Assembly (NCBI GenBank): GCA_029249445.1
Contig: JAQWHI010000018.1
Span: forward strand, 485,348 to 549,347
From: Crocinitomicaceae bacterium
GTDB taxonomy: Bacteria > Bacteroidota > Bacteroidia > Flavobacteriales_D > Crocinitomicaceae
Reading direction: 5' to 3'
Length of the DNA stretch: 64,000 bases
Shown here: positions 30,021-40,922 of the stretch, one piece after another
Layout of the letters: each line of letters begins with the position of its first letter
Numbering within the stretch: position 1 is the stretch's first letter
Program-made: the position numbers and the translations under genes
The notes under the pieces: generated by a model
The model's input: only the letters and a program-made list of their open reading frames with translations
What the model was told of the DNA's origin: nothing
Database searches by the model: none

Positions 30021-31355
30021 ATGAATCGTTTTTTTAAGACTTTTAAAAAAAGCTCACTTAACGACTGGAAAGATCAAATTATTAAAGATCTTAAGGGAAA
30101 AGAGCATGCTACATTGGAATTCAATGATCCTATTGAAGAAATTAAATTTAAAGCATACTACCACCAAGATGAAGTAATTATACCACCGCAAACGCCCGGG
30201 AATTTTCCTTTCAAACGCGGATATTCGTCAACAAATAATTTCTGGTCAAATGCAGCACTCATTTTAATTCAAAACGAAAAAATAGCGAATCAAGAAGCTT
30301 TGGCTATTTTAATGAATGGGGCAAATATGCTTGTCTTTAAATCGAACAAAAACAACTGTGATTGGGAAAAAGTACTTCAGGGTATTCAGCTAGAATATAT
30401 TGAATCCCAATTCATTATTTCCACAAAACAGGACTTCCTAGCCATTAAGGCTATTGATTCAAATGCCTCTATCGCATACGACCATCTAGCCATAAAGAAC
30501 TCTAAATTATTCGAGGAAATCATCGCGCACAACAAAACCGATCAATCACTCGCGCTAAAAGTGAATGGATTCAGTGTTCAACAAGCTGGAGCGACGTCAT
30601 GGCAAGAAGTGGCATTTTGCTTAAATGTTGGTCACGAGTACCTTCTGCAACTTATGACTGAAGGACTCACGATTGACGAGGCCTCAAAAATGATTCATTT
30701 TCATATTGGAATTGGAAACAATTATTTCAACGAAATTGCCAAGCTGCGCACATTACGCCAATTGTGGTCTAAATTGATACAAGCCTACTCCCCAAAAAAT
30801 CAAAGGTCTTTTGATTGTAACATTACTGCAATCATCGGACATGTCAACAAATCGTTAAGGGATCCCTATACAAATCTATTACGACAAACTACAGAAGTCA
30901 TGTCGGCACTCAACGGAGCGAATGCAATCTTGGTATTGCCTTATGACTTTTATTCGGATCAAGGTCCGAGCTCATTGGCCAAGCGCATGGCAATAAACCT
31001 TGCTTTACTGCTTCAAGAAGAAGCATATCTTGACAAAGTGATCGATCCAATAGGAGGAAGTTATTCAATTGAAACACTTACAGAATTAATTGGGGAAAAA
31101 TCCTGGAATACATTTCAAGGAATAGAAAAAAATGGAGGATTGTTTGAGCAAAATGCACTCAATGTATTTGCCGAATTAATCATGAAAAAACAAAACCAAA
31201 GAGTTGAAGCTTTTTCTTCTGGGAAAACCACCCGAATAGGAATAAACGATTACGAAGACCTAAACGAAAAAGTAGCCAATTGGAAAGAAGTGGATTCATA
31301 CCTGGGAATGAAACCATTAATCCTTGATCTTCAACCTAAAAAAAGTGAAAAATGA
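30021..31355 (+). CDS. mutA: Methylmalonyl-CoA mutase small subunit
   Basis: [55 protein letters not shown]. The ORF track starts at 29898, but 30021 (or 29958) fits family N-termini better. Confidence 0.92.
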   Translation: MNRFFKTFKKSSLNDWKDQIIKDLKGKEHATLEFNDPIEEIKFKAYYHQDEVIIPPQTPGNFPFKRGYSSTNNFWSNAALILIQNEKIANQEALAILMNGANMLVFKSNKNNCDWEKVLQGIQLEYIESQFIISTKQDFLAIKAIDSNASIAYDHLAIKNSKLFEEIIAHNKTDQSLALKVNGFSVQQAGATSWQEVAFCLNVGHEYLLQLMTEGLTIDEASKMIHFHIGIGNNYFNEIAKLRTLRQLWSKLIQAYSPKNQRSFDCNITAIIGHVNKSLRDPYTNLLRQTTEVMSALNGANAILVLPYDFYSDQGPSSLAKRMAINLALLLQEEAYLDKVIDPIGGSYSIETLTELIGEKSWNTFQGIEKNGGLFEQNALNVFAELIMKKQNQRVEAFSSGKTTRIGINDYEDLNEKVANWKEVDSYLGMKPLILDLQPKKSEK

Positions 31356-33484
31356 AAAGAGTAGATTTTAGTAAAATCGATGCTTCGGTCGAAGTTGACA
31401 ATTCTAAAATTGAGCAATCGACTACTTTCACGACTTCTGATAAAATTGATATTCAAAATTTTTATACGCACAATAATATCGAGCAAACCGAACACATTGG
31501 TTTTGTATCTGGGACACCACCTTACCTAAGAGGGCCTTATTCTTCAATGTATGCGATACGTCCCTGGACCATTCGACAATATGCGGGATTTTCAACTGCA
31601 GAAGAATCAAATGCATTTTACCGAAGAAATTTAGCTGCCGGACAAAAAGGTTTGTCTGTAGCATTCGATTTGGCCACACACCGTGGATACGATTCTGATC
31701 ATCCAAGAGTACTTGGAGATGTGGGGAAAGCAGGAGTTGCCATCGACTCGATCTTAGATATGAAAGTCCTTTTCGATCAAATCCCACTTAATAAAATGTC
31801 AGTTTCCATGACGATGAACGGCGCCGTATTGCCAATCATGGCATTCTATATCCTTGCAGCTGAAGAGCAAGGTGTATCTCAATCGGAACTATCGGGAACC
31901 ATACAAAACGATATCCTCAAGGAGTTTATGGTGCGTAATACGTATATCTATCCACCGCTTCCGTCGATGCGGATTATATCAGATATTTTTGAATATACAG
32001 CTAAAAACATGCCGCGTTTCAATTCAATTTCTATATCTGGATACCATATGCATGAGGCAGGTGCAACGGCAGCAATTGAACTTGCATATACCTTAGCAGA
32101 TGGATTGGAGTATCTGAAAGCAGGAATTAAAGCGGGAATGGATGTCGATGACTTTGCTCCTCGATTGAGCTTTTTCTGGGCAATAGGCATGAATCATTAC
32201 ACAGAAATTGCAAAAATGCGAGCTGGTAGGGTATTGTGGGCAAAATTGGTGAGCCAATTCAATCCGAAAAATAAAAAATCTCTTGCACTCAGAACCCATT
32301 GCCAAACATCTGGCTGGAGTTTAACAGAGCAAGACCCTTTTAATAATATCGCCAGAACCTGTATCGAAGCTTTAGCTGCCGTTTTTGGAGGAACACAATC
32401 ACTGCATACCAATGCTTTGGATGAGGCCATTGCTTTACCTACAGATTTTTCCGCAAGAATCGCTCGCAATACACAAATTTATCTTCAAGAAGAAACAGGA
32501 ATCACCAAGCATGTAGATCCCATGGGTGGAAGTTACTATGTTGAAAAATTAACTGAAGAATTGATTCATGAAGCATGGAGTCTAATCGAAGAGGTTGAGG
32601 AACTTGGTGGCATGGCAAAGGCGATTGAAACCGGACTTCCGAAAATGAAAATAGAAGAAGCCGCTGCAAGAAAGCAAGCAAGAATTGATTCGAACAAAGA
32701 CATCATCGTAGGTGTAAATCGCTTCCAGTTAGAGAAGGAAGATTCCATTGAAATTTTGGAAGTTGACAACTCAAAGGTACGTGAAAATCAAATCAAACAA
32801 TTGCAAAAAATCAGAAAAAACAGAAATAAACTCAAAGTAAAAGCGTCACTCCAAAAGCTAGAGGATGCGGCAAAATCCGGCAAAGGCAACTTATTAGAAA
32901 TTGCGATTCAATGCGCTAGGGATCGTGCAACACTTGGTGAAATTTCAACTGCACTAGAAACTACTTTTGGACGGTATCAGGCAACGATTCGTTCAATAAA
33001 TGGTGTATATTCGTCTGAATCTATGGAAGATATTGATTTTAATATTGCTCAAAGCATGGCCGACCAATTTAGTAAATTGGAGGGGCGTCGACCACGCATT
33101 ATGATTGCAAAAATGGGACAAGATGGCCACGATCGTGGAGCAAAAGTAATTGCCACATCTTTTGCAGATATTGGCTTTGACGTTGATATTGGACCATTAT
33201 TCCAAACCCCCGAAGAGGCGGCAAAACAAGCCGTAGAAAACGATGTTCACATTTTAGGAGTTTCATCACTAGCTGCAGGGCATAAAACACTGGTACCTCA
33301 AGTAATTGAAGAACTCGAGAAATTAGGTCGTGGTGACATAATGGTCGTTGCCGGCGGAGTAATACCACAACAAGACTACGATTTTCTCCACAAAGCAGGA
33401 GTGTTTGGTGTATTTGGACCAGGAACCAAAATTTCAAAAGCAGCTCAAAATATACTCCAACTCCTATTGAAAAGTTTTGAATAA
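31352..33484 (+). CDS. mutB: Methylmalonyl-CoA mutase large subunit
   Basis: [65 protein letters not shown]12 motif [34 protein letters not shown]. Confidence 0.98.
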   Translation: MKRVDFSKIDASVEVDNSKIEQSTTFTTSDKIDIQNFYTHNNIEQTEHIGFVSGTPPYLRGPYSSMYAIRPWTIRQYAGFSTAEESNAFYRRNLAAGQKGLSVAFDLATHRGYDSDHPRVLGDVGKAGVAIDSILDMKVLFDQIPLNKMSVSMTMNGAVLPIMAFYILAAEEQGVSQSELSGTIQNDILKEFMVRNTYIYPPLPSMRIISDIFEYTAKNMPRFNSISISGYHMHEAGATAAIELAYTLADGLEYLKAGIKAGMDVDDFAPRLSFFWAIGMNHYTEIAKMRAGRVLWAKLVSQFNPKNKKSLALRTHCQTSGWSLTEQDPFNNIARTCIEALAAVFGGTQSLHTNALDEAIALPTDFSARIARNTQIYLQEETGITKHVDPMGGSYYVEKLTEELIHEAWSLIEEVEELGGMAKAIETGLPKMKIEEAAARKQARIDSNKDIIVGVNRFQLEKEDSIEILEVDNSKVRENQIKQLQKIRKNRNKLKVKASLQKLEDAAKSGKGNLLEIAIQCARDRATLGEISTALETTFGRYQATIRSINGVYSSESMEDIDFNIAQSMADQFSKLEGRRPRIMIAKMGQDGHDRGAKVIATSFADIGFDVDIGPLFQTPEEAAKQAVENDVHILGVSSLAAGHKTLVPQVIEELEKLGRGDIMVVAGGVIPQQDYDFLHKAGVFGVFGPGTKISKAAQNILQLLLKSFE

Positions 33485-33662
33485 TTTTTGAGATAAAAAT
33501 GCGAATAGCATAAGAATCAATGAACTTTTTGAATTAAATAATGTAACTTGTGGTTTAATTTATACATAGAATTAAATGATAGAAGAAATGTTAAAAAAGA
33601 GTTAACGTTCTCTCCTAAAATAAATTCGGCACAATCTTTGAAAATTGATTAGAAAAATAATT

Positions 33663-34391
33663 ATGAAATATATATTCACATTACTCAGCTTCATTTTTAT
33701 CAGTCAAATTGTATTCTGTCAACAATACGATGAACTCAAAATCCTATATGCTGATGAAGACTATAAAAAACTTGTTGCAAAATCTCTGAAATACACGGAG
33801 AATGAAAAAACAAAAAAAAAGGTTGTTCCATACATCTGGGCAGCAAAAGGTTTGTACGCTATTTCTGAATCAGGTGAAACTGATGTCAAATACAAGAACG
33901 CATACAAAGACGCCATAAAGTATCTTTCGAAAGGACTAAAATACGACCTCAAGTTAAATGATGGTAGTACATTTGAAGAATTCAGTGAATTTACCGAAGA
34001 ATTTAAAATGTCTTTGTTCTTTAGAATTACTAATGAATTAGAATCAGAGGCATATAAAAAAGCCTATTCGTGGGCAATGAAATACCCGAAAATCACTAAA
34101 AATACCGTTGGAGCCAAATACATAGCTGGAGCATGTAAATACCTTGTCTCTGATCCAGGAACATCACGAACACTTTGGAATGAAGGTGACGCATTATTAA
34201 AAGAAGTAAATGAAATTGATAGCTGGGGCGAAGCAGATAGAAACATGTTAATGATGGGCGTTTATTACTCAGCAAGAGCTTTAAAGTCAAAGCGTCAGAC
34301 AGAGAAAGCAAAAGCCTTCATGAATAAAATCGCTCAATGGTTTGAAGGAAACGAAGATTTCAAAGAACTTTATGATGAAATCGTCAACTAA
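33663..34391 (+). CDS. Secreted hypothetical protein (TPR-like helical)
   Basis: Signal peptide MKYIFTLLSFIFISQIVFCQ; helical repeats; start adjusted from 33645 to the signal-peptide Met. Confidence 0.65.
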   Translation: MKYIFTLLSFIFISQIVFCQQYDELKILYADEDYKKLVAKSLKYTENEKTKKKVVPYIWAAKGLYAISESGETDVKYKNAYKDAIKYLSKGLKYDLKLNDGSTFEEFSEFTEEFKMSLFFRITNELESEAYKKAYSWAMKYPKITKNTVGAKYIAGACKYLVSDPGTSRTLWNEGDALLKEVNEIDSWGEADRNMLMMGVYYSARALKSKRQTEKAKAFMNKIAQWFEGNEDFKELYDEIVN

Positions 34392-34410
34392 TTTTGCAAC
34401 GAATTCAAAT

Positions 34411-34446
34411 AAAAAACCGTTCTTTAAAGAAGAGCGGTTTTTTTTA
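34411..34446 (+). terminator. Intrinsic terminator
   Basis: aaaaaaccgttctttaaagaagagcggttttttttatt: about 14-bp stem with one G-U, then a T tract, directly after the stop at 34391. Confidence 0.85.
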
Positions 34447-34492
34447 TTAAAAAAACACAACATTAGACGAAACTATTGTCAAACAAACTAAA

Positions 34493-35650
34493 ATGAAACG
34501 CAGACTAATTCTACTCTTTTGCTTTTTTCAAGCTGTAGCAACAGCCCAAACATTCAATCCATTTTATTCAGCTCTTACAGCCAATTGCAATCAAGATAGT
34601 GTCACTCAGAACTTAATGGAATTTGAAGCGTTAGGAATAAAAGAACTCGGAACTTCTGCTATAGACGATACATACGACTGGCTGGTTTCAAAATATACAA
34701 ATCTTGGTTACACAGATATTGTAGTAGACGACTTCTTCGCAAACGGATGGCCAACAAAAAATTTAATCGTGACTAAAACCGGAACGGTATACCCCGATAC
34801 TTATGTTATAATTGATGGTCACTACGATACAAAAAATGGCACAGGGACAAATGACAATGGCACTGGAACGGCTATAATTTTGGAAGCTGCTAGATTACTT
34901 AAGAATATCAATACAGAATATTCGATCAAATTTATCCACTTCAGTGCTGAAGAAACTAGTCTGCAAGGAAGTCAACACTATGTAAATACAGATGTTGTTC
35001 CAAACAATATGGACATCAAAATTGTCTTCAATATCGATCAAGTTGGAGGTGTAAATGGTATGACAAACAATACTATTATCTGCGAGCAGGACATGAGCCC
35101 ACCCTCTAGTAATGATGCACAATCTGCTCTAATGACAAATGAACTGGCAACATGCATCGAACTCTATTCAAATTTGATGACAGAAATTAGTTACGCGTAT
35201 GGTTCGGATTATGTTCCATTTATGAACCAGGGAGAAATAATCACGGGACTTTATGAGAAAAATCAAACACCTTATGCTCACACAACCCAGGACAGTATTG
35301 AATACATTGATTTAGATTATGTGTATGAAATTACAAAAGGGTCTTTGGGAGCCTTGTCTCATTTCGCAATCGCCTATGAGGAACTCGCTATACCTGAGAA
35401 TAAATCAAATGATCTAAACGTTTTTCCGATTCCATCTGATGGATACTTAACACTTTCAATTGAGTCTCTAGTTGGTCAACCTATTGATCTAACGATATCC
35501 AATATTTCAGGAGCGATATCACACAAAACAAGAATTTCATCCCTAAATGTTGAGCAAATAGTCGATATAATGTACCTCCGCCCTGGAGCATATCTTTTGT
35601 ATATCGAAGCACAAAATCAAAGGTATTACAAACAAATATTCCTCAAATAA
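34493..35650 (+). CDS. M28-family secreted peptidase with T9SS type A sorting domain
   Basis: IIDGHYDTKNGTGTNDNGTGTAIILEAARLL, HFSAEETSLQGSQHYV, FNIDQVG, YAHTTQDS; C-terminal VFPIPSDGYLTLSIE...YYKQIFLK. Confidence 0.88.
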   Translation: MKRRLILLFCFFQAVATAQTFNPFYSALTANCNQDSVTQNLMEFEALGIKELGTSAIDDTYDWLVSKYTNLGYTDIVVDDFFANGWPTKNLIVTKTGTVYPDTYVIIDGHYDTKNGTGTNDNGTGTAIILEAARLLKNINTEYSIKFIHFSAEETSLQGSQHYVNTDVVPNNMDIKIVFNIDQVGGVNGMTNNTIICEQDMSPPSSNDAQSALMTNELATCIELYSNLMTEISYAYGSDYVPFMNQGEIITGLYEKNQTPYAHTTQDSIEYIDLDYVYEITKGSLGALSHFAIAYEELAIPENKSNDLNVFPIPSDGYLTLSIESLVGQPIDLTISNISGAISHKTRISSLNVEQIVDIMYLRPGAYLLYIEAQNQRYYKQIFLK

Positions 35651-35728
35651 TCAGATTTGAACAATATAAATTGTAAAACATCAGTGCACTAATTAAAAAC
35701 GAGCACATTTCATTCTTATTTTTGAATT

Positions 35729-36013
35729 GTGAAACGTTTTTTATTGATTTTTCGGAACAAATTTTTACTGGCTATTACCATCTTCTTCGTGTATGCATTA
35801 TTTCTTGATGAAAATGATATTTTCACTATCATTTCTCAATCAAATAAGTTAAGTTCATTAAAAGCAGAAACGAATGAGATGAATCAAAACCTTAAGGAGA
35901 CACAGCGTATATTGAACAGGTTAAAATACAGTGCTGAAGTAGAAAAATATGCTCGAGAAAAGAAATTATTCAAAAAAGATGATGAAGATATCTTTGTTAT
36001 TTTTTACGAATAA
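35729..36013 (+). CDS. Septum formation initiator (FtsB/DivIC) family protein
   Basis: N-terminal TM, coiled coil, YSAEVEKYAREKKLFKKDDEDIFVIFYE; GTG start. Confidence 0.85.
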   Translation: MKRFLLIFRNKFLLAITIFFVYALFLDENDIFTIISQSNKLSSLKAETNEMNQNLKETQRILNRLKYSAEVEKYAREKKLFKKDDEDIFVIFYE

Positions 36014-36015
36014 GA

Positions 36016-37167
36016 CTAGCGCCCCAATGCTTTTGGAATCAAACTCCTATCATGTTGAAAATCAATGACTTGAACATTGTGAAAATAAAACCTGGCTATT
36101 TGAGAATATCCATATCCTAATTCAGCCATGCGCATCGCTCCCTCCTGGCACAATCCTACCCCATGACCAAAGCCACGTCCTTCTAACACCACCTGGTCAC
36201 CGTTCAAATACGAACTAAAAAACGTTGATTTTAAATGAAACTTCTGTCGTAAATCCCGAAGGGGAATACCAAGTGATGGGTGAATGAAAAATGCCTTGCG
36301 CTCAATTTGATCGAAATTATAAATATAGTTGCCATATTTTTTCTCAGAAACGCCGTATTCCTGATTTAAAAAATCAGCCCATTTCCTTTTATTAATAGTG
36401 GTTCTCCATGTTGCCTGACGTGTATGAATACAAAAGGTATCTATGAAACTTTCCACATAGGGTACAGAGGTATTCCAAACATAGCCTGCATCGCAAACTT
36501 GTCCGCCACAATTTGCCGAAAAATAAGTAGTTACAAGTTGATCTCTGGGCCCCACAAGTACTTTATTTTGAGTTAATTGAACTGCGGTTTTTATTGCATC
36601 TGTGTATCTCAGCATATTGTGGTATGCCTGACAATGAACACCATCACAAAGCTGGAACCCCTCATCGTGGTGTCGATCTTCATTTTTGAGGGCATATGTT
36701 CTACTCATTAAAGCTTGAACTTTATAATATTCCAAGTGTCGACCTCCACCACCCTCGGATTCTACAACTCCTGACAAATAATTATCCATATTGACCAGGT
36801 TCACGACATTCAAACGCCCGTCCACAGATTTCACTTCCAAATTATCAGGGTAATAGTGTTGTCTGGATGTTGGTAATAGGGATTTGATTTTAAACGACGA
36901 ATTTAATGTGTCCTGAACAATATGTACACAATAAAAATCCTGATAAGTATCATTTGTTTTGATTCGCACCATCCCCGAATGCAGCTCAAGTTCGATCGCA
37001 CCTAGAATGCCCAGATTGATCGAGTCTCCATAAACCGAATATACACCTTGGTTGGCGCTTAGAGCTATTTTCTTGACCTCGATGCTACGAAGCAACCCAA
37101 TACGAAGCTCCTGCGCATTGGACCAACAGGTTAAGGTCAGGAAAAAGAAGATGATTCGAGTCTTCAT
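36016..37167 (-). CDS. SpoIID/LytB domain protein
   Basis: VVESEGGGGRHLEYYKVQALMSRTYALKN, GRGFGHGVGLCQEGAMRMAELGYGYSQIARFYFHNVQV; signal peptide. Confidence 0.9.
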   Translation of the reverse strand: MKTRIIFFFLTLTCWSNAQELRIGLLRSIEVKKIALSANQGVYSVYGDSINLGILGAIELELHSGMVRIKTNDTYQDFYCVHIVQDTLNSSFKIKSLLPTSRQHYYPDNLEVKSVDGRLNVVNLVNMDNYLSGVVESEGGGGRHLEYYKVQALMSRTYALKNEDRHHDEGFQLCDGVHCQAYHNMLRYTDAIKTAVQLTQNKVLVGPRDQLVTTYFSANCGGQVCDAGYVWNTSVPYVESFIDTFCIHTRQATWRTTINKRKWADFLNQEYGVSEKKYGNYIYNFDQIERKAFFIHPSLGIPLRDLRQKFHLKSTFFSSYLNGDQVVLEGRGFGHGVGLCQEGAMRMAELGYGYSQIARFYFHNVQVIDFQHDRSLIPKALGR

Positions 37168-37193
37168 GCCTCAAATTTATAATTTGTATCACT

Positions 37194-38327
37194 TTACTTG
37201 GTTGTCTTTGATAGCGTTTTAAACAAAGATTGTGCAACTTTTTTACTCGCACCTCCTCCACCTAACATTTCTTCAAGCTCGTTGTATTTATCAATGAGCA
37301 TTTGACGATAGTTCTCATCATTAATTATCTTGTCCAACTCTAGCTGAATGTTCTCTGAGGTACATTCATGTTGAATTAATTCTTTTACCACTTCTTGATC
37401 TAAAATTAAATTGACTAGTGAAATGTACTTCACCTTAATCAAACGTTTTGCGATACTGTACGAAATATTGGAGCCTTTGTAACAAATTACTTCAGGCACC
37501 TTAAACAATGCTGCCTCTAATGTTGCAGTACCTGAAGTAACGATGGCGGCGCGCGCATTTGCCATTATTTCATAGGTTTCGTTAAAAATGACGGACACTG
37601 AATCATCAATTGAAGCATAAAATTCTTTTGAAAGTGTTGGAGCACCAGCAACAATAATCTGATGATTTACGTATCCTTTAACAGCAGCAAGCATAATTGG
37701 CAACTTCACTGAAACTTCTTGTTTTCTGCTGCCGGGAAGAACAGCAATAATCGCACGATTATCCAATTGGTTCCGGTCAAGAAAAGAAAGTCTTGAATCG
37801 CTAAAATCAAACTTTGCAATCTCATCAAGCAATGGATGTCCCACATATTCAACATCAAAATCAAACCTCTTGTAGAAGTCCTTCTCAAAAGGAAGAATTA
37901 CATACATCTTATCAACAAGTTCTTTAATCTTGTATACCCGATTCTGTTTCCAAGCCCATATTTGCGGTGATATGTAATAGTACACCTTGATATCGTGTTT
38001 TTTCGCCCATTTAGCAATTCGGAGGTTGAATCCCGGATAATCAACCAAAATAAGTGCATCCGGTTGATACGCCAATATATCCTTTTTACAAAAAGATATA
38101 TTTCTCAAAATCGTTCGGAGGTTCAATACCACTTCTAAAAAACCCATAAATGCGAGATCTTTGATGTGTTTGGCCATTCCTTTCTGTATGGCATTCATCT
38201 TCTCACCGCCCCAAAATCTAAAATCAGTGTTGGATCGCTCATCGAGTATTGCTTGCATCAAATTACTTGCATGTAAATCACCTGAAGGCTCACCTGCAAT
38301 TATATAGAACTTATGTTTTGCAGCCAT
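37194..38327 (-). CDS. lpxB: Lipid-A-disaccharide synthase
   Basis: FYIIAGEPSGDLHASNLM, FMGFLEVV, DYPGFNLRIAKWAKK, ISPQIWAWKQNRVYKIK, VLPGSRKQEV, SGTATLEAAL. Confidence 0.97.
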   Translation of the reverse strand: MAAKHKFYIIAGEPSGDLHASNLMQAILDERSNTDFRFWGGEKMNAIQKGMAKHIKDLAFMGFLEVVLNLRTILRNISFCKKDILAYQPDALILVDYPGFNLRIAKWAKKHDIKVYYYISPQIWAWKQNRVYKIKELVDKMYVILPFEKDFYKRFDFDVEYVGHPLLDEIAKFDFSDSRLSFLDRNQLDNRAIIAVLPGSRKQEVSVKLPIMLAAVKGYVNHQIIVAGAPTLSKEFYASIDDSVSVIFNETYEIMANARAAIVTSGTATLEAALFKVPEVICYKGSNISYSIAKRLIKVKYISLVNLILDQEVVKELIQHECTSENIQLELDKIINDENYRQMLIDKYNELEEMLGGGGASKKVAQSLFKTLSKTTK

Positions 38328-38639
38328 TTAGAAGAATTTAATGTAGAGTATGTAAGGCGCAAAAAAAAGGGTTCCAATGATAACACCTCTTGCAACGTTG
38401 TAGCGTTCTCGATTCAGGAAAAAATAAAACCAAAATAAATTCGAGATAATGGATAAGGTTATAATCTTAATTCTATATTTCGTGATTACATCAAATTCAC
38501 GCCACAAGCGCGAAAAATCATAATTCTGAATCCAAGAGAGCACAAAAATTACAATAGGTATGAAAAGAAGCGGAGTTATTACTCCAATCAATACTCCTTT
38601 CGTGTGGTCTTTCGTCCATCCTTTTCTCATAAACTCCAA
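38328..38639 (-). CDS. Hypothetical small membrane protein
   Basis: 103 aa, 3 TM-like segments, between and overlapping surE and lpxB. Confidence 0.65.
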   Translation of the reverse strand: MEFMRKGWTKDHTKGVLIGVITPLLFIPIVIFVLSWIQNYDFSRLWREFDVITKYRIKIITLSIISNLFWFYFFLNRERYNVARGVIIGTLFFAPYILYIKFF

Positions 38640-39397
38640 CTTTCAAGTTCTTTTATTGCTTCGTATTTCGTCATATCAAATTGTGTTGGAACGATGGTGG
38701 CATATCCTTTTTCAATCCAATACAAATCGGTATCTTCCGTCTGATCCATTTCAATGTACTTCCCTGTCAGCCAATAATATGGGCGGTTAAATTGATCTTT
38801 TCGTTCGTCAAAACGATCCTCCCAATACGCATGTGCTTGTCTACAAACCTTAATCCCTTTGAATTCCTTCATGGTGAGCTTCGGAATATTTACGTTCAAG
38901 CAAACACCATTTGGCAGGCCATTTTTCAAAACCGCATCAACAACGGACGCCACGATCTTCTTTGCAACAGAAAAATCTGCATCTGCCGCGAAATCACAAA
39001 GAGAAAAACCAATCGATGGAATTCCTTCCATTGCCCCTTCCACCGCAGCAGACATTGTTCCTGAATACAATACATTTGTTGCAGTGTTGGCTCCATGATT
39101 AATTCCGGAAACTAACAAATCTGGTTTTCTGCGCAATACCTGATTTATTCCAAGCTTTACACAATCTACCGGAGTACCAGAACAAGCCATCGCATCAATT
39201 TCTTCAAACAAAGTTGACGGATACAATCGCAAAGGATCGTTAATGGTTATTGCGTGCCCCATGCCCGATTGCGGTGAATCTGGGGCAATTAATACAACCT
39301 GTCCCATACCATGGACAACTTCAAACAAAGATGCGATCCCCTTCGCAGATACGCCATCGTCATTCGTTACTAAAATTAATGCTTGTTTTTCCGCCAT
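38627..39397 (-). CDS. surE: 5'/3'-nucleotidase SurE
   Basis: ILVTNDDGVSAKGIASL, APDSPQSGMGHAIT, SGTPVDCVKLG, SGINHGANTATNVLYSGTMSAAVEGAMEGIPSIGFS. Confidence 0.97.
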   Translation of the reverse strand: MAEKQALILVTNDDGVSAKGIASLFEVVHGMGQVVLIAPDSPQSGMGHAITINDPLRLYPSTLFEEIDAMACSGTPVDCVKLGINQVLRRKPDLLVSGINHGANTATNVLYSGTMSAAVEGAMEGIPSIGFSLCDFAADADFSVAKKIVASVVDAVLKNGLPNGVCLNVNIPKLTMKEFKGIKVCRQAHAYWEDRFDERKDQFNRPYYWLTGKYIEMDQTEDTDLYWIEKGYATIVPTQFDMTKYEAIKELESWSL

Positions 39398-39463
39398 TTA
39401 AATGTAGAATTCCTCTCACCACGAAAGTAATTAAAGTTCTCAACTTCTTTGATAGAAATTAAA

Positions 39464-39492
39464 TTGTAATCGAAAGGATTTAACTATTTTTG
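39464..39492 (+). promoter_or_regulatory. Candidate Bacteroidetes-type promoter (TTG ... TAnnTTTG) for the DinB-NlpC/P60 genes
   Basis: TTG at 39464-39466, 18-nt spacer, TATTTTTG at 39485-39492, 19 nt before the ATG at 39512. Confidence 0.45.
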
Positions 39493-39511
39493 TTGTGATT
39501 AGCGATGATAA

Positions 39512-40090
39512 ATGACAACAGCAGAATTAATTCTTACGGTTAGGACTATCACACATGAAAATATTGATGCAATCAATCAACATGTTAGAAAACTGAGCTC
39601 TGAACAACTGAATTGGAGACCAAATCCTGGGGTCTGGAGCGTTGCCGATACACTTGCTCATCTGAATGAATTTAGTCGTTATTATCACTCAGCATTTGTT
39701 AAAAAAATTGAGAATACAAGATTTGTTTCTACCAAAGAAGCATTCATGAGTTCACCTCTTGGGCGCTCTGCATGGAAATCTATGAAATTAGGGAATGCAA
39801 AAAATGTGAAGCGAAAATTCAAAGCTGCAAAAGGATACAATCCAACAATTGACCCTTCACTTGTCACTGGAAATGAGTACAGTCAATTTATTGATTGTCA
39901 AGAAGAACTGATTTCAATATTCAAGCAAGCAGAAGGGGTCAATATAAAACGGGTGAAGATTCCAATCTCAATGTCTAAGATTGTTCGACTACGACTTGGT
40001 GACGCCTTATTGTATGTTGTTTTCCATAATCAAAGACATGTAGAGCAAGTTGTAAAACTCGTACGTCACATAAATTTTCCAAAAAAATAA
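39512..40090 (+). CDS. DinB family protein
   Basis: INQHVRKLSSEQLNWRPNPGVWSVADTLAHLNEFSRYY; HNQRHVEQVVKL. Confidence 0.88.
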   Translation: MTTAELILTVRTITHENIDAINQHVRKLSSEQLNWRPNPGVWSVADTLAHLNEFSRYYHSAFVKKIENTRFVSTKEAFMSSPLGRSAWKSMKLGNAKNVKRKFKAAKGYNPTIDPSLVTGNEYSQFIDCQEELISIFKQAEGVNIKRVKIPISMSKIVRLRLGDALLYVVFHNQRHVEQVVKLVRHINFPKK

Positions 40091-40091
40091 T

Positions 40092-40844
40092 ATGAGCAAA
40101 GAAAACGGGTACTGCATTGTAAGTGTCGCACCTGTTCGTGCCGATAAAAAGGATCAAAGTGAAATTGTTACACAACTTCTTTTCGGTGAGCTAATTTCAA
40201 TAATTGAACTGGATTTTCCGTGGGCAAAAATAACAACGTTTGCCGACGGATATCATGGTTGGATTGATTTCAAGCACATCAAGCTCCTTTCAAAGAAAGA
40301 AACCAAGCGCTGGCTCAATGGACTCGGATATTCAAGAGCAAGGGAACGAATGATACGAACACCATGGGGAATCCAATCCATATACAGAGGTTCTTTTGTT
40401 CCGGAAAACATGAAAAAGTTTGAGATTGGAACCGATCATTTTGAATGGATTACTGACGACAAAACTCCAAACCAATCAGTTCTTTCTTTGGCAAAAGAAT
40501 ACATAAACACACCTTACCTTTGGGGAGGAAAAACACCTTTTGGAATAGACTGCTCTGGACTTAGTCAAATTATTTATCGATTCTATGGAATCAATCTACC
40601 CCGGGATGCTTCGGAGCAAGTTGAACATGGAACTCCTGTTACTATTGATAAAACTCAACAAGGTGATCTTGCATTTTTTGACAACAAAGAAGGAAAGATT
40701 ATTCATTTAGGAATCTGTGATGGTGAAGGAGGAATTATACACGCAAGTGGACATGTACGATACGATACTTTAACCGAGTCAGGGATAGCTCATTCTGAGA
40801 CCAATGAAATGACACATAAATTGAGAATAATTAAACGATTATAA
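40092..40844 (+). CDS. SH3-NlpC/P60 family cell-wall hydrolase
   Basis: YINTPYLWGGKTPFGIDCSGLSQIIYRFYGINLPRDASEQ, GDLAFFDN, HLGICDGEGGIIHASG. Confidence 0.93.
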   Translation: MSKENGYCIVSVAPVRADKKDQSEIVTQLLFGELISIIELDFPWAKITTFADGYHGWIDFKHIKLLSKKETKRWLNGLGYSRARERMIRTPWGIQSIYRGSFVPENMKKFEIGTDHFEWITDDKTPNQSVLSLAKEYINTPYLWGGKTPFGIDCSGLSQIIYRFYGINLPRDASEQVEHGTPVTIDKTQQGDLAFFDNKEGKIIHLGICDGEGGIIHASGHVRYDTLTESGIAHSETNEMTHKLRIIKRL

Positions 40845-40922
40845 ATCATAAAAATAACCTTGAAATAAAAAAAATATCCGATATTTGTTATATCAAAACC
40901 TAAACCAAACTTTTACAACATT

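Noticed and set aside
31428-33437. Antisense ORFs in the methylmalonyl-CoA mutase large subunit
   Set aside because: Opposite a highly conserved enzyme; no start context or domain support.
36016-37167. SpoIID-domain protein as evidence of sporulation
   Set aside because: SpoIID/LytB domain proteins are widespread peptidoglycan-remodelling proteins in non-sporulating bacteria; no other sporulation genes are present.
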